Shown here piece by piece: positions 1-8,691 of a stretch of DNA of 64,000 nucleotides (position 1 is the first letter of the stretch; each line of letters begins with the position of its first letter). The position numbers and the translations under genes are program-made. Origin of the DNA: Serratia nevei (GTDB lineage Bacteria; Pseudomonadota; Gammaproteobacteria; Enterobacterales; Enterobacteriaceae); the NCBI RefSeq assembly GCF_037948395.1, contig NZ_CP149940.1, forward strand, positions 3,658,001 to 3,722,000. The letters are read 5' to 3'. The notes under the pieces were generated by a model. That model made no database searches. It had not been told where the DNA came from and worked only from the letters and a program-made list of their open reading frames with translations.

Positions 1-1286
1 ACCATCAACGCCAGGCAAAACAGCGCGTGCGGCGCCTGCGTGATCGCCGGCGCCACTTCGTCCACCTCAGCCGGCAGGTTGAGCACGATAAAGTCGTGGG
101 TTTTGGCCTGCAGCTGACGGATCGCCTTCCAGTCACCGATCACCAGCAAAATGTCGCCCAGCTCCAGCGGCTCGTCCACCAGCTTGCCGCCCAGCGTCTC
201 GCCGTGGCGGCGGATGCCCACCACGTTGAGATCGTAGCGGCTGCGGAACGCCGCTTCGCGCAGGCTTTTGCCCAGCAGCGCCGAGTCCGGGATCAGCGAC
301 ACTTCCGCCATGCCGACGTTGCGCGACTGTTCAGAGAAGTAATCGCCGCGCAGCACCATCGGCTCCAGCCGCTGCTCGCCGCAGAATTCGCGCAGATCGA
401 CCTGGCTGTCCGACATGTCGATCAAAAGAACGTCGCCCTCGCGCAGCTCGGTGCTGCCAGAGGCGCTGACCATCACCCGCCGGAAGCGTTTCCAGCGCTC
501 GATACCCACCACGTTGGCGCCATAACGCGCACGCAGGTGCAGTTCATCCAGCGAACGCCCGATCAGCGGCGAAGCGCTGCGGACAGCCAGCCGCCGCGCG
601 CGACCGGTCAGCTTGTAGTCGCGGATCAAATCGCGGAAGGTACGGCGCTGCCAGTCATCGCCGGCTTTGCCCGTTTCACCGCTGCCCAGCCAACGCCGGG
701 CGATCAGCATGTAACCGACGCCCAGCGCCAGCACCACCAGGCCAATGGGCGTCACGCTGAAGAAACCGAAACCATGGATGCCTTCTCGCACCAGCTCGCT
801 GTTGACCACCATGTTGGGCGGCGTGGCCACCAGCGTCATCATGCCGCTGATAAGCCCGGCGAAGCTGAGCGGCATCATCAGCCGCCCCGGCGCGATCTTC
901 ATTCTGGCCGTCACGCTGAGCACCACCGGGATAAAGATCGCCACCACGCCGGTCGAGCTCATGAACGCCCCCAGCCCGGCGACCGTCACCATCAGCAGCA
1001 TCAACATTTTGGTTTCGCTGCTGCCGGCCACTTTCACCAGCCAGTCCCCCACCTGATAGGCCACGCCGGTGCGCACCAGCCCTTCGCCGATCACGAACAG
1101 CGCCGCGATCAAAATCACGTTGGGATCGCTGAAACCGACCGTCGCCTCCTGCAGGCTGAGCGTGCCGCTCAGCACGAAGGCGATGATCACCAACAGGGCC
1201 ACCACGTCCATGCGCAGCTTGTTGGTGGTAAACAGCACGATGGCAATCAGCAGTAAACTCAGCACCCACAGTAATTCGCTGTTCAA
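1..1286 (-). CDS. yfbS: SLC13-family anion permease YfbS with TrkA-C domains (3' end outside the window)
   Basis: Inner-membrane permease of the divalent-anion:Na+ symporter superfamily; the substrate is not established. The visible 428 codons start at a TTG ([12 protein letters not shown]...) with GAGG about 6 bases upstream, matching the N terminus of E. coli YfbS. Residues 1 to about 215 are hydrophobic membrane segments. Two TrkA-C (RCK_C) regulatory domains follow, near residues 230-300 and 318-395, recognisable from the repeated pattern I-G-x-S-L...Y...N-V-V-G-I. Hydrophobic sequence resumes just before the window edge. The family is about 610 residues long, so roughly the last 180 are missing here. 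A terminator separates it from the yfbT-yfbU pair upstream. The family call is firm; transport substrate is unknown. Confidence 0.9.
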   Translation of the reverse strand, partial: MNSELLWVLSLLLIAIVLFTTNKLRMDVVALLVIIAFVLSGTLSLQEATVGFSDPNVILIAALFVIGEGLVRTGVAYQVGDWLVKVAGSSETKMLMLLMVTVAGLGAFMSSTGVVAIFIPVVLSVTARMKIAPGRLMMPLSFAGLISGMMTLVATPPNMVVNSELVREGIHGFGFFSVTPIGLVVLALGVGYMLIARRWLGSGETGKAGDDWQRRTFRDLIRDYKLTGRARRLAVRSASPLIGRSLDELHLRARYGANVVGIERWKRFRRVMVSASGSTELREGDVLLIDMSDSQVDLREFCGEQRLEPMVLRGDYFSEQSRNVGMAEVSLIPDSALLGKSLREAAFRSRYDLNVVGIRRHGETLGGKLVDEPLELGDILLVIGDWKAIRQLQAKTHDFIVLNLPAEVDEVAPAITQAPHALFCLALM

Positions 1287-1330
1287 AACGGCCTCATCCG
1301 GCAAATGTCCAAGGGTCTAAAAAATAGCAT

Positions 1331-1354
1331 AAAAAAACCCCGCCGAAGCGGGGT
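1331..1354 (-). terminator. Rho-independent terminator after yfbT
   Basis: A 7-bp stem (ACCCCGC/GCGGGGT) closes a four-base loop and is followed on the minus strand by seven T residues. It lies just downstream of the yfbT stop and upstream of the yfbS start, so it ends the yfbU-yfbT transcript. Confidence 0.85.
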
Positions 1355-1383
1355 CTAATCAATTAGGGTGAAGATAATGCCGC

Positions 1384-2040
1384 TCAGGCCAGCCGGCGAA
1401 CGATCGCGCCCTGCGCCGTTTTATCGACGGCGATCTGCGCCAGCGAATCCAGCCGCAGGTCGACCTGCTCCAGCTTCGGCGCATCCGCCGGCGCGTTGAC
1501 CGCAATCACCTGGCAGCCCGCCGCCAGGCCGGAGAGAATGCCGGCCGGCGCGTCTTCAACCACCACGCACTCGTGCGGCGCAAGCCCCAGGCGCTCGGCG
1601 CCCAGCAGATAGGCGTCGGGCTGTGGCTTACCGTGTTTAACCTGCTCGGCGGTGATGAACACCTCCGGCTGCGGCAAACCGCCGGCCTGGCGGCGAGCGC
1701 CGGCCACCGGCACCGAACCGGAGGTGACGATCGCCCAAGGGATACCGAGCGCGTTCAGGCGCTCCAGCAGCGCAATCGCGCCCGGCAGCGCGCGAACGCC
1801 GTCGGTATCCTGCGCTTCGGCCTGCTCCAGCAGCTGGAACTCGCGCTGAATTTCCGCTTCGCTTTCGCCCGGCATAAAGTGGCGCAGAGAAGTAATGGCC
1901 TGTTTACCGTGAATGAAATCCAGCACCGCTTGCGGGTTGACACCGCGGCGCTCGGCCCAGTGCGTCCAGGCGCGCTCTACCGCCGGCAATGAATCCACCA
2001 GGGTGCCATCAAGATCGAACAGAAAACCCTTACACTCCAC
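1384..2040 (-). CDS. yfbT: HAD-superfamily sugar phosphatase YfbT (HxpA)
   Basis: Cytoplasmic haloacid-dehalogenase phosphatase that removes phosphate from hexitol and sugar phosphates (known from the E. coli homologue). Motif I FDLDGT (residues 8-13, nucleophile Asp9 and acid/base Asp11), motif II TSG and motif IV VVVEDAPAGI are all present, with the small helical cap of the beta-phosphoglucomutase-like group. I chose the GTG at 2040 because AGAGG lies 6 bases upstream and the protein then starts MECKGFLFDLDG, matching E. coli MRCKGFLFDLDG. A longer reading from a TTG at 2061 has no such support. The resulting 218 residues fit the family. The gene follows yfbU by 17 bases and is probably cotranscribed with it. 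Confidence 0.92.
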   Translation of the reverse strand: MECKGFLFDLDGTLVDSLPAVERAWTHWAERRGVNPQAVLDFIHGKQAITSLRHFMPGESEAEIQREFQLLEQAEAQDTDGVRALPGAIALLERLNALGIPWAIVTSGSVPVAGARRQAGGLPQPEVFITAEQVKHGKPQPDAYLLGAERLGLAPHECVVVEDAPAGILSGLAAGCQVIAVNAPADAPKLEQVDLRLDSLAQIAVDKTAQGAIVRRLA

Positions 2041-2057
2041 AGAAAACCTCTTCTTAA

Positions 2058-2552
2058 TCAAGCATTGATGATTTGCGCTATCTCAACGGCGCTCAGGTGA
2101 TACTGGCGCGGACAGGCCAGCCAGATCGCCAGCATACGCTGGTATTTTTCCCACATTTTGGTCTGGGCGTTGAAACCGTGGCTGCCGGAATCGAAGTGAG
2201 TATAACGCCCCTCGGTGCTGACCAGGAAACGCACGTAGCTCAGGTAGCGCGCTTCGGTGGCGGCGTCGAAGCCGAGAAACGCCAGGCGGCGCTCGTCCAG
2301 ATCCTGCTTCTCTTTCAGGTTGCCCCAGGAAACCTGCAGCGCATGGTGCATCTCCATCACGTTGATGATGGTGCGGCACACCTCTTCGCTCAGTTCGCCG
2401 AAGTCGCGATCCAGTTCGCGCATTTGCAACCCGAAGCCGCGTTCGACGATGGTTTGCAACCGGCGATAACGGTCGCCGTTGTCCGGGTCGAGCAGGGTCA
2501 TCATCTTGTACTGGTTCGACAGGATCAGCCGCTGGGCGTTGGTCATTTCCAT
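2058..2552 (-). CDS. yfbU: UPF0304 family protein YfbU
   Basis: A 164-residue soluble protein of the conserved enterobacterial YfbU family, whose molecular role is not established. The start at 2552 ([18 protein letters not shown]) was chosen over a frame open to 2600 because GAGGA sits 7 bases upstream and E. coli YfbU has the same N terminus. The sequence is charged and mostly helical, with no signal peptide or membrane segment. It is the first gene of a two-gene unit with yfbT. Confidence 0.92.
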   Translation of the reverse strand: MEMTNAQRLILSNQYKMMTLLDPDNGDRYRRLQTIVERGFGLQMRELDRDFGELSEEVCRTIINVMEMHHALQVSWGNLKEKQDLDERRLAFLGFDAATEARYLSYVRFLVSTEGRYTHFDSGSHGFNAQTKMWEKYQRMLAIWLACPRQYHLSAVEIAQIINA

Positions 2553-2664
2553 CAGGATTTCCTCATTTCTGTGTGATGGCGGGAGCATCGCACAGCGCAA
2601 GAACGCAGGAAATCACAACTCGACCGTTCTTTGATTTAAACCGGGGTTATTGGCGCTTTGACGA

Positions 2665-2690
2665 AAAAGGCCGCATCAACGCGGCCTTTT
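2665..2690 (-). terminator. Terminator after yfbV
   Basis: AAAAGGCCGC and GCGGCCTTTT form a 10-bp stem around a six-base loop, with a T-run on the minus strand just after the yfbV stop codon. The A-run on the other arm means it could also act on plus-strand transcription. Confidence 0.85.
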
Positions 2691-2695
2691 CTCAG

Positions 2696-3151
2696 TTACA
2701 GATCGTCGAGGAAGGTTTTGTCCAGCTGCTTAAAAGCACGTTTGAGCAGATCGGCCAACGTCTGATAGGTCGGCGTGCCTTCGAGCGGCGCGACCGCCTG
2801 CCCGGCTTCCGTCAGCTTGTTGCGCACCTCATGGAACCATTGCAGCAGCGTCGGCGGCAGCGGCGTGACCGAACGGCGCCCCAGCCACCACAGTCCCTGC
2901 ATCGGCAGGCTGCAGGCGAACAGCGCGGTAGCGATCGCCGGGCCGAGCTGACCGCCAAGCGCGATCTGCCAGGTCAGCGTGAAAATCGCCAACGGCGGCA
3001 TGAAACGGATAGCGAAACGGGTGGCACGCGCAACGCGGTTCTCCGGAAAGACCGGTGCCAGACGTTTGTCCGACGGCCAGGTTTTCATATAATGCTGCCC
3101 GCGCTGGAAGACCTGAAACCAGCTTACGGAACCGGACGGTTTGCTCGTCAT
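2696..3151 (-). CDS. yfbV: UPF0208 membrane protein YfbV
   Basis: Small inner-membrane protein of 151 residues. Known work on E. coli YfbV links it to insulation of the Ter macrodomain; nothing in the sequence itself proves that role. A hydrophobic stretch around residues 42-85 ([19 protein letters not shown]... to [10 protein letters not shown]) can form two membrane helices, and the C-terminal end [15 protein letters not shown] is nearly invariant in the family. The start at 3151 ([15 protein letters not shown]) has GAGG upstream and gives the exact family length; an upstream in-frame start at 3169 is rejected. It is divergent from ackA, as in E. coli. Confidence 0.92.
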   Translation of the reverse strand: MTSKPSGSVSWFQVFQRGQHYMKTWPSDKRLAPVFPENRVARATRFAIRFMPPLAIFTLTWQIALGGQLGPAIATALFACSLPMQGLWWLGRRSVTPLPPTLLQWFHEVRNKLTEAGQAVAPLEGTPTYQTLADLLKRAFKQLDKTFLDDL

Positions 3152-3509
3152 TGCGTACCTCAACGTCACGTAAAGAAACTAAAAGCGTGCTGCCAGAGAC
3201 CATACTAAAAAATTTGAAGCTTTAAATTTATTTTGTGTTTGCACCGGGCTATCGGTATCCTAAGCCGGCCTTGTGGCCGGTAGAAGATGACGCAAATTTT
3301 GTCAACTTTTAGCCCTATAAAAATCAAGATTATTTAAACCGCAGAGAAATCATCGGTTTTTCCATCATCCTGTGATTTGTGCACTTCACATGATGTTAAT
3401 CATAAATGTCATCGGCACTATGCGCTACGCTTGTTGTCTGATTGACGATTAATTCACCACGTGTTTTCGATTTTCTTTTAACAACACGACTATTTAAGTA
3501 GGTACTTCC
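3152..3509. promoter_or_regulatory. yfbV-ackA divergent promoter region
   Basis: This 358-base gene-free stretch must carry the promoters of yfbV and ackA. It is AT-rich near both genes. A GC hairpin (GCCGGCC/GGCCGGT, about 3264-3280) has no T-run. In E. coli the ackA promoter responds to anaerobic regulators, but I found no convincing full FNR or ArcA site and do not place -10/-35 boxes. Confidence 0.5.
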
Positions 3510-4712
3510 ATGTCGAGTAAGCTAGTACTGGTTCTTAACTGCGGCAGTTCTTCTCTGAAATTCGCCATCATCGATGCCGTTAACGGCGACGAATTCCTCT
3601 CCGGTTTGGCCGAGTGTTTCCACCTGCCTGAAGCTCGCATCAAGTGGAAAATGGACGGCGCCAAACACGAAGCTGCCCTGGGGGCCGGCGCTGCACACAG
3701 CGAAGCGCTGAACTTCATTGTTAATACTATTCTGGCACAAAAACCAGAGCTTTCTGCGCAGCTGACCGCTATCGGCCACCGCATCGTGCACGGCGGCGAG
3801 AAGTTTACCGCTTCCGCCGTGATCAACGACGAAGTTCTGCAGGGTATCAAAGATTCCGTGCCGTTTGCACCACTGCACAACCCGGCTCACCTGATCGGCA
3901 TCGCGGAAGCGCTGAAATCCTTCCCTAACCTGGCCGACAAGAACGTTGCCGTGTTCGACACCGCGTTCCACCAGACCATGCCGGAAGAATCTTACCTGTA
4001 CGCCCTGCCGTACAGCCTGTACCGCGACCACGGCGTTCGCCGCTACGGCGCACACGGCACCAGCCACTTCTACGTGACTCAGGAAGCCGCGAAGATGCTG
4101 AACAAGCCGGTAGAAGAAGTGAACGTGATCACTTGCCACCTGGGCAACGGCGGTTCCGTTACCGCAGTGCGCAACGGCCAGTGCGTTGACACCTCCATGG
4201 GTCTGACCCCGCTGGAAGGCCTGGTGATGGGCACCCGCAGCGGTGACATCGATCCGGCTATCATCTTCCACCTGCACGATTCTCTGGGCATGAGCGTTGA
4301 CCAGATCAACAAGATGCTGACCAAAGAATCCGGCCTGCTGGGCCTGACCGAAGTCACCAGCGACTGCCGTTACGTTGAAGACAACTACGACAGCAAAGCC
4401 GACGCCAAACGCGCCATGGACGTGTTCTGCCACCGTCTGGCCAAATACATCGGCGCATACAGCGCCCTGATGGAAGGCCGTCTGGACGCGGTGATCTTCA
4501 CCGGCGGCATCGGCGAGAACGCCGGCATGGTGCGTGAGCTGACCCTGAACAAACTGGGCCTGCTGGGCTTCGAAATCGACCACGACCGCAACATGGCCGC
4601 TCGCTTCGGCAAATCCGGCGCCATCACCAAAGACGGCAGCCGCCTGGCGCTGGTGATCCCGACCAACGAAGAGTTGGTCATCGCGCAGGACGCATCCCGC
4701 CTGACCGCGTAA
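3510..4712 (+). CDS. ackA: Acetate kinase
   Basis: Cytoplasmic enzyme that interconverts acetyl phosphate + ADP and acetate + ATP; with Pta it forms the acetate overflow pathway. Acetokinase signatures are intact: [10 protein letters not shown] near the N terminus, [31 protein letters not shown] and FTGGIGENA, covering the nucleotide- and acyl-phosphate-binding sites. The length of 400 residues equals that of E. coli AckA. The coding sequence uses strongly preferred codons, as expected for a highly expressed gene. It lies 74 bases upstream of pta with a hairpin between them. Confidence 0.98.
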   Translation: MSSKLVLVLNCGSSSLKFAIIDAVNGDEFLSGLAECFHLPEARIKWKMDGAKHEAALGAGAAHSEALNFIVNTILAQKPELSAQLTAIGHRIVHGGEKFTASAVINDEVLQGIKDSVPFAPLHNPAHLIGIAEALKSFPNLADKNVAVFDTAFHQTMPEESYLYALPYSLYRDHGVRRYGAHGTSHFYVTQEAAKMLNKPVEEVNVITCHLGNGGSVTAVRNGQCVDTSMGLTPLEGLVMGTRSGDIDPAIIFHLHDSLGMSVDQINKMLTKESGLLGLTEVTSDCRYVEDNYDSKADAKRAMDVFCHRLAKYIGAYSALMEGRLDAVIFTGGIGENAGMVRELTLNKLGLLGFEIDHDRNMAARFGKSGAITKDGSRLALVIPTNEELVIAQDASRLTA

Positions 4713-4721
4713 TGCTCTCAA

Positions 4722-4754
4722 AACACCGTCAGCCCAGGCTGACGGTGTTGTTTT
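4722..4754 (+). terminator. Intercistronic terminator/attenuator between ackA and pta
   Basis: AACACCGTCAG pairs with CTGACGGTGTT around a six-base loop, followed by GTTTTA. The position right after the ackA stop suggests partial termination, so that pta is transcribed at a lower level or also from its own promoter. Confidence 0.7.
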
Positions 4755-4786
4755 AGCCTCATGTTAATCGTGAAGAGGACTATTCT

Positions 4787-6946
4787 GTGTCACGTACTAT
4801 TATGTTGATCCCCACCGGCACCAGCGTCGGCCTGACCAGCGTCAGCCTGGGTGTCATCCGCTCCATGGAGCAAAAAGGCGTTCGTCTGAGCGTGTTCAAG
4901 CCTATCGCTCAACCGCGCACCGGCGACAACGCGCTCGACCAGACCACCACCATCATCCGCAGCAGCAACTCCACCATTACGGCGGCCGAACCGCTGCGCA
5001 TGGACTACGTTGAGGGCCTGCTGAGCTCCAACCAGCAAGACGTGCTGATGGAAGAGATCGTGGCGCGCTACCACGAGAACACCAAAGACGCGGAAGTGGT
5101 GCTGATCGAAGGCCTGGTGCCGACCCGCAAGCATCAGTTCGCCAACGCGCTGAACTACGAGATCGCCAAAACCCTGAACGCCGAGATCGTCTTCGTGCTG
5201 GCGCTGGGCAACGACTCCCCGGCGCAGCTGAAAGAGCGCATCGAACTGGCGCGCACCAGCTTCGGCGGCAGCAAGAACAAAAACATCACCGGCGTAATCA
5301 TCAACAAGCTGAACGCACCGGTCGACGATCAGGGCCGCACCCGTCCTGACCTGTCCGAAATCTTCGACGACTCCACCAAAGCCAGCATCGCCCACGTCGA
5401 TCCTGCGCAGCTGTTCGCCAACAGCCCGCTGCCGGTTCTGGGCTGCGTGCCGTGGAGCTTCGATCTGATCGCCACCCGCGCCATCGACATGGCTCGCCAC
5501 CTGAAGGCCCGCGTGGTCAACGAAGGCGACATCATGACTCGCCGCGTGAAGTCCGTGACCTTCTGTGCGCGCAGCATCCCGCACATGCTGGAACACTTCC
5601 GCCCGGGCTCTCTGCTGGTGACCTCCGCAGACCGTCCTGACGTGCTGGTCTCCGCCTGCCTGGCGGCGATGAACGGCGTGGAAATCGGCGCCATCCTGCT
5701 GACCGGCGGCTACGCCATCGACGAGCCGATCAAGAAGCTGTGCGAACGCGCCTTCCAGACCGGCCTGCCGGTGTTCATGGTCGACACCAACACCTGGCAG
5801 ACCTCGCTGAGCCTGCAGAGCTTCAACCTCGAAGTGCCGGCGGACGACCACCAGCGCATCGAGAAAGTGCAGAACTACGTGGCCAGCCACATCAACACCG
5901 AGTGGATCGACTCGCTGACCGCCACCTCCGAACGTTCACGCCGTCTGTCTCCACCGGCGTTCCGTTACGAGCTGACCGAGCTGGCGCGTAAAGCCGGCAA
6001 ACGCATCGTGCTGCCGGAAGGCGACGAGCCGCGCACCGTGAAAGCGGCAGCCATCTGCGCCGAACGCGGCATCGCGGAATGCGTGTTGCTCGGCAACCCG
6101 GACGAGATCCAGCGCGTCGCGGCAGCGCAAGGCGTTGAGCTGGGCAAAGGCATCGAAATCGTCGATCCGGTCGCCGTGCGTGAAAACTACGTGCCGCGTC
6201 TGGTTGAGCTGCGCAAGAGCAAAGGCATGACCGAAGTGGTCGCGCGCGAGCAGCTGGAAGACAACGTGGTGCTCGGCACCCTGATGCTGGAACAAGGCGA
6301 AGTCGACGGTCTGGTCTCCGGCGCGGTTCACACCACCGCCAACACCATCCGTCCGCCGTTGCAGCTGATCAAAACCGCGCCGGGCAGCTCGCTGGTGTCC
6401 TCCGTGTTCTTCATGCTGCTGCCTGACCAGGTACTGGTCTACGGCGACTGCGCGATCAACCCGGATCCGACCGCCGAGCAGCTGTCTGAGATCGCCATCC
6501 AGTCTGCGGATTCCGCCGCGGCCTTCGGCATCGAGCCTCGCGTAGCGATGATCTCCTACTCCACCGGCAACTCCGGTGCGGGCAGCGACGTCGAGAAAGT
6601 GCGCGAAGCGACCCGTCTGGCGCAGGAAAAACGCCCGGACCTGATCATCGACGGCCCGCTGCAGTACGACGCCGCCATCATGGCCGACGTTGCCAAGTCC
6701 AAGGCGCCGAACTCACCGGTAGCCGGCCAGGCGACCGTGTTCATCTTCCCGGATCTGAACACCGGCAACACCACCTACAAAGCGGTACAGCGTTCCGCTG
6801 ACCTGGTCTCCATCGGGCCGATGCTGCAAGGCATGCGCAAGCCGGTGAACGACCTGTCGCGCGGCGCACTGGTTGACGATATCGTCTACACCGTTGCGCT
6901 GACGGCGATCCAGTCTTCCCAGGCTGATGCTGCCGCCAAGGCGTAA
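4787..6946 (+). CDS. pta: Phosphate acetyltransferase
   Basis: Converts acetyl-CoA + phosphate to acetyl phosphate + CoA, the first step to acetate. The 719-residue protein has the three-part layout of the large enterobacterial Pta: an N-terminal P-loop-like region (about 1-210), a DRTGG regulatory domain (about 215-330) and the catalytic PTA_PTB domain (about 390-715, starting near [20 protein letters not shown]). The GTG start at 4787 is preceded by GAAGAGGA. E. coli Pta has 714 residues. A strong terminator follows, so the ackA-pta unit ends here. Confidence 0.97.
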   Translation: MSRTIMLIPTGTSVGLTSVSLGVIRSMEQKGVRLSVFKPIAQPRTGDNALDQTTTIIRSSNSTITAAEPLRMDYVEGLLSSNQQDVLMEEIVARYHENTKDAEVVLIEGLVPTRKHQFANALNYEIAKTLNAEIVFVLALGNDSPAQLKERIELARTSFGGSKNKNITGVIINKLNAPVDDQGRTRPDLSEIFDDSTKASIAHVDPAQLFANSPLPVLGCVPWSFDLIATRAIDMARHLKARVVNEGDIMTRRVKSVTFCARSIPHMLEHFRPGSLLVTSADRPDVLVSACLAAMNGVEIGAILLTGGYAIDEPIKKLCERAFQTGLPVFMVDTNTWQTSLSLQSFNLEVPADDHQRIEKVQNYVASHINTEWIDSLTATSERSRRLSPPAFRYELTELARKAGKRIVLPEGDEPRTVKAAAICAERGIAECVLLGNPDEIQRVAAAQGVELGKGIEIVDPVAVRENYVPRLVELRKSKGMTEVVAREQLEDNVVLGTLMLEQGEVDGLVSGAVHTTANTIRPPLQLIKTAPGSSLVSSVFFMLLPDQVLVYGDCAINPDPTAEQLSEIAIQSADSAAAFGIEPRVAMISYSTGNSGAGSDVEKVREATRLAQEKRPDLIIDGPLQYDAAIMADVAKSKAPNSPVAGQATVFIFPDLNTGNTTYKAVQRSADLVSIGPMLQGMRKPVNDLSRGALVDDIVYTVALTAIQSSQADAAAKA

Positions 6947-6955
6947 TAAACCGTT

Positions 6956-6992
6956 AAAAAAAGCCAGTCAGGTAATCCTGACTGGCTTTTTT
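6956..6992 (+). terminator. Terminator after pta
   Basis: A 17-base arm (A-run plus AAGCCAGTCAGG) pairs with CCTGACTGGCTTTTTT around the loop TAAT; the T-run follows directly. It works for the plus strand, and by symmetry could also stop minus-strand transcripts from the toxin module. Confidence 0.9.
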
Positions 6993-7057
6993 ATGCCTGA
7001 TATTCTTGGTGATTATGCTGTTTTAGACAATACCCGCCAAATCCGCTGCACCCACCA

Positions 7058-7504
7058 TCATCGCCAGGCGTTGACGCCCCGTGCAGAAAAATCAATGGTA
7101 GGCATGATGGGTGTTTGGCTGTTCGTGGCATAGAAAAATGCCGAATTCGTAAAGGAATACACCTTGCCGGAAAAATTGATGGTGATGCGGTTACCCTCAC
7201 CACGGATAGTTGCATCAGCCCGATCCGCCGTCAAGATTGGCGCACTTTGCCCCAGCACTTTGATAGGGTCCCCATCCAGGCTTCTGTTCAAATAGTAACG
7301 ATACACATCCGTGTCGGTAGCCCCCGCATTCTGGTACTCGGTGATGTAGAGCCAAATATCGTCGGTCAACTGCTTTTTGCTATAGAGCTTATCGTCATAA
7401 GTATCGCGGGTGGCATACCAGTACCCCGCCAATCCGACGACAATAACCAACAAAATTGCCGTCAGCAGCCGATGAGCCCATTTAGTAACCATGCCGATTT
7501 GCAT
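7058..7504 (-). CDS. Membrane-anchored protein, candidate immunity partner of the upstream toxin
   Basis: A 148-residue protein I do not recognise by family. Residues 7-30 form one hydrophobic helix (AHRLLTAILLVIVVGLAGYW) with basic residues on its N side, followed by about 115 polar residues that should face the periplasm. The start at 7504 has AAGGA 7 bases upstream and overlaps the end of the toxin gene by 23 bases, so the two are translationally coupled. Position directly after a toxin-like gene, single anchor and periplasmic domain fit an immunity protein protecting the periplasm or inner membrane. This role is inferred from context only. Base composition is more AT-rich than the flanking core genes. 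Confidence 0.6.
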   Translation of the reverse strand: MQIGMVTKWAHRLLTAILLVIVVGLAGYWYATRDTYDDKLYSKKQLTDDIWLYITEYQNAGATDTDVYRYYLNRSLDGDPIKVLGQSAPILTADRADATIRGEGNRITINFSGKVYSFTNSAFFYATNSQTPIMPTIDFSARGVNAWR

Positions 7505-7874
7505 AATCAATTCCTTGCTTGATCCAATATTGATCCTGAGGGTCATCACCATACGGCGGGCGTTGATACCAATGACTCCATTCTGGCCGCGATGTTCCTG
7601 CCCGTGACTGAGCAAATCCAGCGCCCATCAACAAAATATCTGCGGGAATTCCAGCCGCGGTACCGGTTGCACCATAATTGAAATTACCAAAGTTAGCCAA
7701 TGCGCGGTTTTGCTGCTTGTAATCCCAAGGGCCCCGATTTTTTACCTGATGGTAGAACCAATAGTAAGTACCAGGCAACGCCATGTTGCGTGGTTGTCCC
7801 TGCCTGCGCGCCTCACGCAAGTTTCTGGCAAGAACAGTAAAGCCGCCTGGCGGCAGTAATGGAATCACGGCCAT
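7482..7874 (-). CDS. Free-standing polymorphic toxin type 44-like protein
   Basis: A 130-residue protein with no signal peptide or membrane segment. From about residue 38 to the end it carries the pattern of the bacterial toxin 44 domain found at the C termini of Rhs and other polymorphic toxins: FYHQVKNRGPWDYKQQ, FGNFNYGATGTAAG, AGTSRPEW and PPYGDDPQDQYWIKQGI. Here the domain stands alone behind a short leader (MAVIPLLPPGGF...), which resembles small T6SS cargo effectors. The ATG at 7874 has a near-perfect Shine-Dalgarno (AAGGAGGAG). The biochemical activity of this domain is not something I can state. The next gene, overlapping it by 23 bases, is the candidate immunity gene. Domain match is from memory of the pattern, not a search. 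Confidence 0.7.
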   Translation of the reverse strand: MAVIPLLPPGGFTVLARNLREARRQGQPRNMALPGTYYWFYHQVKNRGPWDYKQQNRALANFGNFNYGATGTAAGIPADILLMGAGFAQSRAGTSRPEWSHWYQRPPYGDDPQDQYWIKQGIDYANRHGY

Positions 7875-8003
7875 AATCTCCTCCTTGAGAGCCGAATGTA
7901 ATTTATGGTGCAGAAACCCAACGGCACTCTCTCAAGCGTTATGCCTATCACTTCGCTTCACACACATTGCCGTCCTTGTCATTTCATTCATCCCTCTTTG
8001 GCT

Positions 8004-8486
8004 TTATTGCTCCGCGCTGGCAATAACCTGCAAAATCTTGCCGTCGCTGATTTTCAGCGAGAAACTGCGCTGCCAGAAACGTTTGGAATCTGCATCCTGA
8101 GGATCCACGGTACTGATTGCCACGGTGTATAGCGCATTGCTCTCAAATGCCTTGAACGAGTATGGGATACATTGGCCGGGCGTAATCATCTCAACGGGAT
8201 TCAGTGGTAGAGTGCTCCTGCGCCAGAGTTCATGCGTTTGGCTATCCAACCGTTGTTCAATAGCGATACTGACCAGACTGACCCTGCCACTCTGTGTTGG
8301 GTAGGTTTGTGGTAAAGAGAAACAGAGATCATTTCCCCGCAGCGTAATATCCGCAGCGTAAAAACGTTGCTTTTCAAGGATACAGCCACTGAGCAACATC
8401 ATCATGATGAGGGTATAGAAAGAGCGGGATAGCGTGATCTCGCCTAGCGTCAGCCTTCTGAACGAGCCTCTTGTTGTTATCATCAT
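8004..8486 (-). CDS. Putative T6SS-immunity-type periplasmic lipoprotein
   Basis: Exported lipoprotein with lipobox LLSGC; the mature part starts CILEKQRFYAAD and is about 125 residues, mostly predicted beta. The layout (a YAADITLRGNDLCF strand pair, a second Cys in PGQCIPY, then a WQRSF strand) resembles the small lipoproteins annotated as T6SS immunity proteins. The first ATG (8486) or the next codon (8483) both follow GGAG. That gives an unusually long n-region (about 25 residues before the hydrophobic core), so the ancestral start may have been elsewhere. It precedes the toxin gene by 129 bases on the same strand. Function is inferred; it may belong to a different, lost effector. Confidence 0.6.
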   Translation of the reverse strand: MMITTRGSFRRLTLGEITLSRSFYTLIMMMLLSGCILEKQRFYAADITLRGNDLCFSLPQTYPTQSGRVSLVSIAIEQRLDSQTHELWRRSTLPLNPVEMITPGQCIPYSFKAFESNALYTVAISTVDPQDADSKRFWQRSFSLKISDGKILQVIASAEQ

Positions 8487-8559
8487 TCACTCCATGAATA
8501 TAAATTATTGTATTTATTGGACTATTTTTATTATCTCTTTTTACCCTAGCATTGGCCAT
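8461..8559 (-). pseudogene. Possible 5' remnant of a hydrolase-type effector gene
   Basis: An AT-rich reading frame starting at 8559 reads MANARVKRDNK...PINTIIYIHGVNDD and then runs out of sense into the lipoprotein gene in another frame (stop at 8374). Beta strand plus HGVND is the typical first motif of alpha/beta-hydrolase lipase effectors. Only a weak GGAT precedes the ATG. I read this as the 5' scar of a deleted effector gene, but a chance frame of this size cannot be excluded. Confidence 0.25.
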
Positions 8560-8571
8560 CTATTATCCATT

Positions 8572-8598
8572 AAAAACAAAAAGCCCCTTAAGGGGCTT
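8572..8598 (-). terminator. Terminator of the PTS-transketolase operon
   Basis: AAGCCCCTTAAGGGGCTT is a perfect 18-base palindrome followed on the minus strand by a T-rich run (TTTGTTTTTA). It lies about 95 bases beyond the transketolase C-terminal gene and just before the toxin module, so the two are likely separate transcripts. Confidence 0.8.
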
Positions 8599-8691
8599 CT
8601 CAGTTGATAACGTGTGAGTCATAACTCAGATACTGGTCAGGAAGGTATGTGCTTTATCCAGAGCACCAGACCTCATTCGTTACAGCAGTTG

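Noticed and set aside
3371..3390. CRP-like TGTGA...CACA upstream of ackA
   Set aside because: The two half-sites do not have the six-base spacing of a CRP site, so it is not called.
7058..8486. A complete T6SS cluster
   Set aside because: No hcp, vgrG, PAAR, sheath or membrane-complex gene is in the window; only effector/immunity-like genes are seen.
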